12,261 nucleotides of DNA, from assembly GCA_003266075.1 (NCBI GenBank), contig MUZZ01000014.1, forward strand, positions 23,183 to 35,443, read 5' to 3'. Of this stretch, positions 7,299-12,261 are shown one piece after another. The translations under genes and the position numbers were made by a program. The notes below the pieces were generated by a model. That model searched no databases and had not been told where the DNA came from. It saw only the letters and a program-made list of their open reading frames with translations. The stretch's first letter is position 1; every line of letters starts with the position of its first letter. The DNA comes from Methanosphaera sp. rholeuAM74. GTDB taxonomy: Archaea > Methanobacteriota > Methanobacteria > Methanobacteriales > Methanobacteriaceae.

Positions 7299-7694
7299 AT
7301 GGAAGAATATAGCCAAAAAGTAAAAGACCACTACATGAATCCACGAAATACAGGGGTAATCGAAAACCCGAGTGGAGAGGGAACAGTAGGAAATCCAGTA
7401 TGTGGAGATATCATGACAATATATATTGATGTCGACAAAGATGAAGTACTACGTGATGTAAAGTTCTCAACATTCGGGTGTGGTGCGGCAATAGCAACAA
7501 GCAGTATGATAACAGAGATGGCAACAGGAATGAAAGTTGATGAAGCATACAAGATAACAAGAAACGATGTTGCAGACGAACTGGATGGACTTCCACCAAT
7601 AAAACTGCACTGCTCAAACCTAGCCGCAGACGCACTTCAAGCAGCAATAGAAAATTACTGGGAGAAGAACGGTAAAACAACAGATGCAGAATAA
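7299..7694 (+). CDS. nifU: Fe-S cluster scaffold, NifU N-terminal/IscU type
   Basis: A 131-residue single-domain U-type scaffold on which iron and NifS-derived sulfur are built into clusters before transfer to apoproteins. The three cluster cysteines are present: C35 in GNPVCGD, C61 in FGCGAA and C105 in HCSNLA. Asp37, which makes clusters labile enough to transfer, and H104 are also kept. The opening MEEYSQKVKDHYMNPRNTGV is typical of the family. There is no C-terminal Nfu domain, so this corresponds to IscU or the N-terminal third of NifU. It lies directly behind nifS and just before an unknown gene. An in-frame GTG at 7290 would add three residues but overlaps the ribosome-binding site. 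Confidence 0.96.
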   Translation: MEEYSQKVKDHYMNPRNTGVIENPSGEGTVGNPVCGDIMTIYIDVDKDEVLRDVKFSTFGCGAAIATSSMITEMATGMKVDEAYKITRNDVADELDGLPPIKLHCSNLAADALQAAIENYWEKNGKTTDAE

Positions 7695-7713
7695 GTTCAT
7701 GGAAGTAATTAAA

Positions 7714-8112
7714 ATGGATGACTGGGATTGGCAATACATAGAAAACCTGAAGAAAGTAGATGAAAACATCAAGGAGTCGACTGTAAAGTTGAATTACGAG
7801 TTTATCACAGAACATTACTTTGAAATGTATGAAGTGGCTCTGAATGCTGGAACAATAATGCCTTACAGGTTCAATACTATAGGACTGGCGTATAGGGGAG
7901 ATGAACATGATAGACCCACGAAATTCAATAACTTCGATGCTGATGTGAAAAAGAGGTTGGAAGAATCCTATGCAAAAAGGACTGAAAACCAGTTTAAATA
8001 TATGGATCCCAAAATAGATCCAAAGGAGAAATATGAAAAATTCCTAGACAAGGAAATATATGATTTTATAGAGGAATTTCCCCAATACGGGGATATAATC
8101 TATGATGATTAA
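7714..8112 (+). CDS. Unrecognised acidic protein in the nifS-nifU operon
   Basis: A protein of about 132 residues from ATG 7714, which has GGAAG 8 nt upstream. In-frame ATGs at 7699 and 7684 would make it up to 142 residues, the longest overlapping nifU by 11 nt. I recognise no family. It is rich in acidic and aromatic residues, has no cysteine, no signal peptide and no membrane segment, so it should be cytoplasmic. Notable stretches are MDDWDWQYIENL at the start, AGTIMPYRFNTIGLAYRGDE in the middle, and an acidic end FIEEFPQYGDIIYDD. The tight spacing behind nifU suggests co-expression and a helper role in cluster assembly or delivery, but that is inference from position only. Without cysteines it is unlikely to bind clusters itself. 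Confidence 0.8.
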   Translation: MDDWDWQYIENLKKVDENIKESTVKLNYEFITEHYFEMYEVALNAGTIMPYRFNTIGLAYRGDEHDRPTKFNNFDADVKKRLEESYAKRTENQFKYMDPKIDPKEKYEKFLDKEIYDFIEEFPQYGDIIYDD

Positions 8113-8177
8113 TGACAGAATATATGCTTAACACATATAATTGTTTAAAACTTCAATTAAACCAATATATCACACAC

Positions 8178-8187
8178 TTTATATTAA
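8178..8187 (+). promoter_or_regulatory. cysK promoter TATA box
   Basis: TTTATATTAA precedes a predicted start near 8205 and a leader of about 48 nt. A second AT-box (TATTATAT, about 8207-8214) could also work, with a very short leader. The box suggests cysK is at least partly independent of the nifS operon, whose last gene ends 140 nt before the cysK start. Confidence 0.55.
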
Positions 8188-8252
8188 ATTGATAAGACAT
8201 AAATAATATTATATGGGAGAGTACATACAAACATAAAATGGAGATGGAAATA

Positions 8253-9215
8253 ATGTCAATAGAAAATATAGAAATAATCAAAAAGCCAATAGCGAATGAT
8301 ATAACAGAAACAATAGGAAACACACCACTAGTACGCTTAAATAGACTCACTGATGGGATAGATGCTGAAATACTGGTCAAAGTAGAAGCATTCAATCCAG
8401 TTGGAAGCATCAAAGACCGAATAGCTGTAAACTTAATTGAGGATGCAGAAAAATCAGGAAAAATAAACAAAGACACAGTACTAATAGAGCCTACAAGTGG
8501 AAACACTGGTATAGGATTAGCATTTGCCGCAGCAGCAAAAGGATACAAACTAAAGATACTATTACCAGAAAACTTCTCAGAAGAAAGGAAAAAACTAATC
8601 AAAATATTCGGAGCAGAACTCATAGAAACACCAGCATCAAAGGGAATACCAGGTGCAATAGAAGAGGCAAACAAGATACACGAAGAAATAGAAAACTCAT
8701 ACATACTACAACAATTTGAAAACCCAGCAAACCCAGAAATCCATGAAAAACTAACAGGACCAGAAATATACAAAGACACAGACGGAAAAGTCGATATACT
8801 AGTATCAGCAGCAGGAACAGGTGGAACAGTAACAGGAGTAGCAAGGGCTATAAAACCATTAAAAGAAGACTTCCAAGCAATAGCAGTAGAAGCAGCATCA
8901 AGCCCAGTACTATCCGGAGGACAAAAAGGACCACACAAAATACAGGGGATAAGCCCAGGATTTGTACCAGATACAACCGACTTAGATATAATAGATGAAA
9001 TCATCAAAGTAGAAGATGAAGATGCAGGAAAAACTACGATAGAATTAGCACAGAAGGAAGGAATACTGGTAGGTATCTCCTCAGGATCAGCAGTATACGC
9101 AGCACTACAAGTAGCTAAAAGACCAGAAAATAAGGGAAAAACTATTGTAGTAATCTTAGCAGACACGGGAGAACGATACCTGAGTGTTGACTGGTTAACA
9201 CAATTTTACCAGTAA
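8253..9215 (+). CDS. cysK: Cysteine synthase (O-acetylserine sulfhydrylase)
   Basis: A PLP enzyme that replaces the acetyl group of O-acetylserine with sulfide to make cysteine. With the start at 8253 it has 320 residues, normal for CysK. Diagnostic elements: TIGNTPLVRLNRL (19-31), the PLP lysine K54 in NPVGSIKDR, the substrate loop TSGNTG (81-86), the phosphate-binding turn SAAGTGGTVTG (185-195), HKIQGISPGFVP (228-239) and GISSGSA (274-280). ATG 8253 is preferred over the in-frame ATGs at 8238 and 8244 because GGAGATGG (8240-8247) forms a good ribosome-binding site 5 nt before it. No serine acetyltransferase gene is in the window. The protein could also use phosphoserine or another activated serine; motifs alone do not settle that. 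Many methanogens make cysteine on tRNA instead, so this route is notable. Confidence 0.95.
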   Translation: MSIENIEIIKKPIANDITETIGNTPLVRLNRLTDGIDAEILVKVEAFNPVGSIKDRIAVNLIEDAEKSGKINKDTVLIEPTSGNTGIGLAFAAAAKGYKLKILLPENFSEERKKLIKIFGAELIETPASKGIPGAIEEANKIHEEIENSYILQQFENPANPEIHEKLTGPEIYKDTDGKVDILVSAAGTGGTVTGVARAIKPLKEDFQAIAVEAASSPVLSGGQKGPHKIQGISPGFVPDTTDLDIIDEIIKVEDEDAGKTTIELAQKEGILVGISSGSAVYAALQVAKRPENKGKTIVVILADTGERYLSVDWLTQFYQ

Positions 9216-9333
9216 CATATGATAAACTATTATTCAGAAGAACATATAAAAACTCCATATAGATTATCCTAAAAATACAACATGTTAAATCTTGTTTAAT
9301 CACCAAAATTAATTAAATAGCTTATAGGGAAAA

Positions 9334-9390
9334 ATATGAAAGGAACAAAAACAAATATACATTCCTTTCGTATACACAATCTTTTTTTTT
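9334..9390 (+). terminator. Hairpin plus T-tract terminator of cysK
   Basis: ATATGAAAGGAA (9334-9345) pairs with TTCCTTTCGTAT (9362-9373) over 12 positions including one G-U, around a 16-nt A-rich loop. A run of nine or so T residues follows at about 9382-9390. It lies about 120 nt after the cysK stop and has the form of an intrinsic terminator. Confidence 0.7.
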
Positions 9391-9446
9391 AACATGCCTA
9401 TTAACTAAACACCCCAGTCATATTATTTTTTCACCAAAATAACGCA

Positions 9447-9454
9447 TTTATATA
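9447..9454 (+). promoter_or_regulatory. Orphan TATA box
   Basis: TTTATATA, as good as the nifS box, predicts a transcript start near 9474. The next normal gene starts 220 nt later and has its own nearer box. It could drive a small RNA, the tiny ORF at 9572, or a long-leader transcript of the flavoprotein gene. Confidence 0.35.
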
Positions 9455-9571
9455 GTTAATCACATATCATTACTGGATGTTGGAAATATGTGAAAAACTC
9501 AAAACACACACAAAAAAATGACAACATGTAAAAGTTCCCAAATTGTCAATCAATAAAATAATAAACATGGA

Positions 9572-9646
9572 ATGGTAAATGGTATAATAATCACTCTAAT
9601 AGCATTGAGTTTAATCAATGGAACATATATCCATAAAATATACTAA
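9572..9646 (+). CDS. Possible 24-residue hydrophobic peptide
   Basis: ATG 9572 to TAA 9644-9646 encodes a peptide with a hydrophobic core (GIIITLIALSLI) long enough for a short membrane helix, ending in a basic/aromatic tail (HKIY). No strong ribosome-binding site is seen. It lies downstream of the orphan TATA box. At this length and base composition it may well be chance. Confidence 0.15.
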   Translation: MVNGIIITLIALSLINGTYIHKIY

Positions 9647-9664
9647 TAACAACACATAAAATAC

Positions 9665-9672
9665 TATATATC
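9665..9672 (+). promoter_or_regulatory. TATA box of flavoprotein gene; leaderless start likely
   Basis: TATATATC lies about 25 nt before the first ATG (9692) and about 34 nt before the second (9701). There is no Shine-Dalgarno site before either, so a leaderless or nearly leaderless transcript fits best. A second box near 9636-9645 would start transcription about 27 nt earlier. Confidence 0.45.
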
Positions 9673-9691
9673 ATATGAAATGAATTAATAA

Positions 9692-10297
9692 ATGATTATT
9701 ATGACCACGAAGATTAACATAAAACCAAGAGCAATAATGTATCCATCACCAGCTGTAATTGTATCAGCCTATGATGAAAATCAAAAAGCGGATGCCTGTA
9801 CATTGGCTTTTGCTACTATGTGCAGTCACCAGCCACCATGCATAATGATTGCAATTAACCATAGTGCCAAACGCAAGACACTTGAAGATATAACATTGCA
9901 ACAAGAATTTGTCGTTGGCTTTCCAAGCATAGATCAAGTATCACAGACAGACTACATTGGTATTTTTTCCGGACATGATGAAGACAAGCTTAAAAAGTTA
10001 TCCCTCACAACAACAAAAGCACAAAAGGTCAATGCACCAGTAATCAATGATCTTAAATTATCTGTTGAATGCAAAGTTATAAACATGATGAAAGTAGGCA
10101 GTCATGCCCAGATAACGGGAGAAATAGTAAATATATTGGCAGATGAGGATATTCTGGATGATAATGGTAAAATATCTATGAAACTATTAAATCCCATAGT
10201 TTATGATGATGTATTATATGATTACTTTAGTATTGGGGATAAGGTAGCCGATGCATTTAACGTAGGATTAGATGTTCAAATCAACCAGCAATTATAA
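9692..10297 (+). CDS. Flavin reductase-like FMN-binding split-barrel protein
   Basis: A 201-residue protein of the flavin reductase/flavoredoxin (DIM6/NTAB-like) family. These bind FMN in a split beta-barrel and move electrons between NAD(P)H or ferredoxin, flavin and partner proteins. Family pattern: PSPAVIVSAYDENQKADACTL (18-38) followed by ATMCSHQPPCIMIAI (41-55), the usual P-x-x-VxxS...T/A-x-x-x-x-S-x-x-P-P-x-x-x-V/I arrangement; then FVVGFPS (73-79), and VGSHAQITGEIVNI in the second half of the barrel. An in-frame ATG at 9701 gives a version three residues shorter. The physiological partner is unknown. It stands alone between cysK and the LarE-like gene, with its own promoter; a redox role in sulfur metabolism is only a neighbourhood guess. 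Confidence 0.85.
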   Translation: MIIMTTKINIKPRAIMYPSPAVIVSAYDENQKADACTLAFATMCSHQPPCIMIAINHSAKRKTLEDITLQQEFVVGFPSIDQVSQTDYIGIFSGHDEDKLKKLSLTTTKAQKVNAPVINDLKLSVECKVINMMKVGSHAQITGEIVNILADEDILDDNGKISMKLLNPIVYDDVLYDYFSIGDKVADAFNVGLDVQINQQL

Positions 10298-10625
10298 TCA
10301 TCATACTACTTAGTGAGTTTATGATAATATAGACAAAAACAGTAACAATAAAATGATTTAAACAAACATACAACAAAAATCAGTTTTAAAAAAAAACAGA
10401 AAAAACAAAATAAAAATCCCACACAAAAAACTACCAAAACTTGACAGCATTAATAAATTAAACATACAAACGATAAAAAACCAAACAACCTAAAAGAAAC
10501 CATCATAAAAAATACATAAAACCTAATAAAACATTAGACAAAACATCATAACATTTTTATATGAGATTCAAAAAATAATAAACTACGGACTACTGGGAAT
10601 ATATTATTAGAAACATTAAAGAAAA
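10298..10625 (+). other. 328-bp A/C-rich, G-poor intergenic region
   Basis: From about 10326 to 10553 the plus strand is almost pure A, C and T with long A-tracts; a hand count finds about ten G in roughly 235 nt. No ORF, hairpin or repeat unit is convincing apart from a weak 6-bp inverted repeat (ATCATA 10300-10305/TATGAT 10320-10325). The right end carries the promoter of the LarE-like gene. Confidence 0.6.
10554..10562 (+). promoter_or_regulatory. Promoter TATA box of LarE-like gene
   Basis: TTTTTATAT sits at the end of the A/C-rich region. The predicted start is near 10583, leaving a leader of about 43 nt. The ribosome-binding site before ATG 10626 is weak (AAAGAAAA). Confidence 0.5.
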
Positions 10626-11651
10626 ATGATAAAAATGCAAATTGAAGATAAAATTAGAAGATTAAAAGATTATTTAAGAAACAAAAAATCAATATTGGCC
10701 TTTAGCGCAGGTTCAGACAGTATATTAATAGCACACATACTATCCGAAGTAAGTCCAGATTCATTGCTGGTAACAATCAACAACAACATGATGCCGAAAG
10801 ACTTTATCGAATACACGAAAACACAGGCAGAAAGATTTAACCTAAAACATAAAGTAATAGAATTAGACTTTTTATCCAATCCAACATTTATCAACAACGG
10901 CAAAGAAAGATGTTATGAATGCCGAAAACTGATGTATACAAACATACAAAATTCACAGGAATTCCCACAATACGACTACTTCCTAGAAGGAACAAATGTA
11001 ACAGATCTACTGGAAAATAGGCCGGGAGTATTAGTCCTGGATAATTTTAATATGACAAGTCCACTTGTTGAATGCAACATTACAAAAAAGGATGTATTTG
11101 AAATGATAAAATATTACAATCTCGAATATTCACCCAATACAACCTGCCTTGCTACACGCATAAAAACAAATCAAAATGTCAGCAAGGATAAACTAGACAC
11201 GATATATGAAGCCGAAAAATATGTCAAATCCATTGTAAAACAGGAAAATATAAGAGTACGAACAGATGATAACAATGCAACAATAAGCGTTGATGAACCA
11301 TTAGAAATCCTTGATAAAACATTAATTACAAGATTACGCGATAAACTACAGAATATGGGATTTAACAAAGTATTTGTGGACATTACCGGTTATGAAAAAA
11401 CTGAACTGCTCTCATCAATAGATGAAAATGGAGATTATTACTATCAATTACCATACACGGTGGATTTGGATAAAACCCATGAAAACATAATCAAAAAGGA
11501 TTATTTGACAGGCACTATTAAAAAAGATGAAAATCTTCATTATAATGATATAATAATAAGACAAAACGGTAAAATATCCATGAAGGCTACCGAAGATTTT
11601 GATACTAAATTTTACCAGATATTAGGCTGTATAAAAAGAAAAAACATTTAA
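10626..11651 (+). CDS. LarE-like PP-loop ATP-dependent sulfur transferase with C-terminal extension
   Basis: A 341-residue PP-loop ATPase related to LarE, which adenylates a substrate carboxylate and then adds sulfur; in LarE the substrate is the nickel-pincer cofactor precursor. Seen: the PP-loop AFSAGSDS (25-32), with Ala in the first glycine position of SGGxDS; an ERCYECRK segment with C96 and C99; EGTNVTDL (121-128); TTCLATRI (172-179) with C174; and the family end IRVRTDDNNATISV...GFNKVFVDITGY (209-256). C96, C99 and C174 fit the three-cysteine version of LarE thought to bind a 4Fe-4S cluster rather than sacrificing one cysteine; that reading is from family knowledge. About 78 extra residues (263-341) follow the normal family end. 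No larB or larC is in the window, so a different thiolation substrate is possible. An in-frame ATG at 10635 is an alternative start. Confidence 0.85.
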   Translation: MIKMQIEDKIRRLKDYLRNKKSILAFSAGSDSILIAHILSEVSPDSLLVTINNNMMPKDFIEYTKTQAERFNLKHKVIELDFLSNPTFINNGKERCYECRKLMYTNIQNSQEFPQYDYFLEGTNVTDLLENRPGVLVLDNFNMTSPLVECNITKKDVFEMIKYYNLEYSPNTTCLATRIKTNQNVSKDKLDTIYEAEKYVKSIVKQENIRVRTDDNNATISVDEPLEILDKTLITRLRDKLQNMGFNKVFVDITGYEKTELLSSIDENGDYYYQLPYTVDLDKTHENIIKKDYLTGTIKKDENLHYNDIIIRQNGKISMKATEDFDTKFYQILGCIKRKNI

Positions 11652-11669
11652 TTATTGGTCTTTAATTAA

Positions 11670-11730
11670 GGTTGTATGCTTTCATCAAGCTATATGTTAA
11701 AACTGATGATACAACCACTAATTTTTTTTT
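11670..11730 (+). terminator. Hairpin plus T9 terminator of LarE-like gene
   Basis: GGTTGTAT (11670-11677) pairs with ATACAACC (11709-11716), and inside it CATCA (11683-11687) pairs with TGATG (11704-11708), leaving a 5-nt bulge on the left arm. Nine T residues follow at 11722-11730. It lies about 20 nt after the stop codon and looks like an intrinsic terminator. Confidence 0.75.
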
Positions 11731-11960
11731 CCTTCAAAACTTTATAATTGTAACCTATTTCTATCCTGCTTCACAAGTCATTAAACCAATATCATTTTCT
11801 ACAATATGCTTCATTATACATTATCATATCTTTTAATCAAACTAATACATTTTAATTTTAAAAGACATTGATTAATCACCACAAAAAAATTATACATTGA
11901 AGCATTCTATAAGTTTTTCTTTAATATAACTTTAAAAAGGGGATTTCATCAGATGCATAT

Positions 11961-11970
11961 CTATATATAG
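11961..11970 (+). promoter_or_regulatory. Promoter TATA box of Met-rich secreted protein gene
   Basis: CTATATATAG predicts a start near 11990, just before the ribosome-binding site. A second AT-rich candidate (TTTAATATAA, about 11920-11929) would give a leader of about 55 nt. Confidence 0.45.
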
Positions 11971-11994
11971 GATGTTATTTAAAAATTTAATTAT

Positions 11995-12000
11995 GGAGGT
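11995..12000 (+). promoter_or_regulatory. Strong ribosome-binding site
   Basis: GGAGGT lies 5 nt before ATG 12006. It is the best Shine-Dalgarno match in the window and suggests strong translation of the secreted protein. Confidence 0.75.
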
Positions 12001-12005
12001 ATATA

Positions 12006-12261
12006 ATGTCAAAAAAATTGTTAATAAGTATTTTGTTATTAATATGTTTCATAACAGTGGCTAGTGTCAGTGCTGCAAATGACAGTTCACAAAATTCAGT
12101 GCCAACTGAAACCAGCACAGCCGATTCTAATTCACCTAGTTCAGGAAACATTTTTAATACAAATGGAAACGCAAACTCCCAGTCAAATGGTTCTTCCATG
12201 GGCAATATGGCTGGAATGAACTTCTCTGGAATGAACATGTCTGGAATGAACTTCTCAGGTA
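12006..12261 (+). CDS. Secreted Met-rich repeat protein (partial)
   Basis: The first 85 codons of a gene that runs off the right edge. Residues 1-23 form a clear Sec signal peptide: a basic MSKK, a hydrophobic core LLISILLLICFITVA, then SVSA before the probable cleavage site ahead of AND. The exported part begins with a low-complexity linker rich in Ser, Asn, Thr and Gly (about 25-64), typical of a flexible cell-surface spacer. From about residue 65 it becomes methionine-rich: GSSMGNMAG followed by the repeat GMNFS, GMNMS, GMNFS. I do not recognise a family. Spaced Met residues on exported proteins often bind Cu(I) or Ag(I), so metal binding is a reasonable guess; an anchored repeat protein of surface type is equally possible. 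The true length and C-terminal anchor are outside the window. Confidence 0.85.
   Translation, partial: MSKKLLISILLLICFITVASVSAANDSSQNSVPTETSTADSNSPSSGNIFNTNGNANSQSNGSSMGNMAGMNFSGMNMSGMNFSG
12211..12255 (+). repeat. Tandem 15-bp repeat, three units, running off the edge
   Basis: Units CTGGAATGAACTTCT (12211-12225), CTGGAATGAACATGT (12226-12240) and CTGGAATGAACTTCT (12241-12255) are in frame and encode the pentapeptide S-G-M-N-F/M. Units 1 and 3 are identical; unit 2 differs by two bases that turn Phe into Met. The array probably continues beyond the window. Confidence 0.9.

Larger units (their letters stand above)
9216..9691 (+). other. 476-bp intergenic region: terminator, orphan promoter, possible tiny peptide
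   Basis: No long ORF is present. The region holds the cysK terminator hairpin (9334-9390), an isolated TATA-like box (9447-9454) followed by no normal gene, a weak inverted repeat TGACAA/TTGTCA (9519-9548), a possible 24-codon hydrophobic ORF (9572-9646), and the flavoprotein promoter (about 9665-9672). The rest is plain AT-rich sequence in which I see no structure. Confidence 0.6.
11652..12005 (+). other. 354-bp intergenic region: terminator and promoter
   Basis: The left part holds the hairpin terminator of the LarE-like gene (11670-11730). The right part holds the promoter and ribosome-binding site of the Met-rich protein gene (from about 11958). Between 11731 and 11940 I see only AT-rich sequence with no ORF or repeat I can support. 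Confidence 0.6.

Noticed and set aside
7411..7908. 165-codon minus-strand ORF across nifU and the next gene
   Set aside because: It spans two convincing plus-strand genes and has a Leu/His-rich composition typical of antisense frames.
8131..8152. AATTGTTTA near cysK as a second half-site of the nifS palindrome
   Set aside because: Only part of one arm matches and there is no symmetrical partner; in DNA this AT-rich such a match is expected by chance.
8153..9166. 337-codon minus-strand ORF opposite cysK
   Set aside because: It is a mirror of cysK: the A-ending codons of the sense strand leave few TTA, CTA or TCA triplets in the relevant frame, so the antisense stays open. Its translation is Ser/Ile/Phe-rich low-complexity sequence without any family motif.
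9477..9521. 14-codon ORF right at the orphan promoter's predicted start
   Set aside because: Very short, Lys/Thr-rich and ending in an A-run; no evidence beyond position.

Overview
The window looks like chromosome from a very AT-rich methanogenic archaeon, most probably Methanobacteriales and possibly Methanosphaera. That placement is an inference from composition, codon style and gene types; no marker gene in the window proves it. Promoters look archaeal: TTTATATA-type boxes sit about 25 nt before plausible transcript starts. Terminators are oligo-T tracts with or without a hairpin. Some genes have Shine-Dalgarno sites (GAGGTGA, GGAGAT, GGAGGT), while others seem to have almost no leader.

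Layout. 1-833 (minus): azlC and the start of azlD, a two-part branched-chain amino acid exporter, cut by the window edge. 1105-1620 (minus): a GNAT acetyltransferase. 1621-1844: a divergent promoter region with a short upstream ORF and an inverted repeat that contains the ribosome-binding site of the next gene. 1845-5393 (plus): a 1182-residue SWIM zinc-finger/SNF2-family helicase whose codon use changes along its length. 5509-5886 (plus): a small DUF4258/RelE-like protein with strongly G/T-rich codons. 5955-8112 (plus): promoter, a perfect 16-bp palindrome, then nifS, nifU and an unrecognised acidic-protein gene, apparently one operon. 8253-9215 (plus): cysK with its own promoter and a hairpin terminator. 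9692-10297 (plus): a flavin reductase-like flavoprotein. 10626-11651 (plus): a LarE-like PP-loop sulfur transferase with a C-terminal extension. 12006-12261 (plus): the start of a secreted protein with Met-rich tandem repeats.

The right half reads as a sulfur-handling neighbourhood. CysK makes cysteine from sulfide. NifS takes sulfur from cysteine as a persulfide, and NifU assembles Fe-S clusters on it. The LarE-like protein, which has a CxxC plus a third Cys suited to hold an Fe-S cluster, would put sulfur onto a nucleotide-activated substrate. The gene after nifU has no function I recognise. The left half (exporter, acetyltransferase, helicase, DUF4258-like protein) is a mixed, more accessory-looking set. 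I found no tRNA, rRNA, CRISPR array, insertion sequence or integrase.
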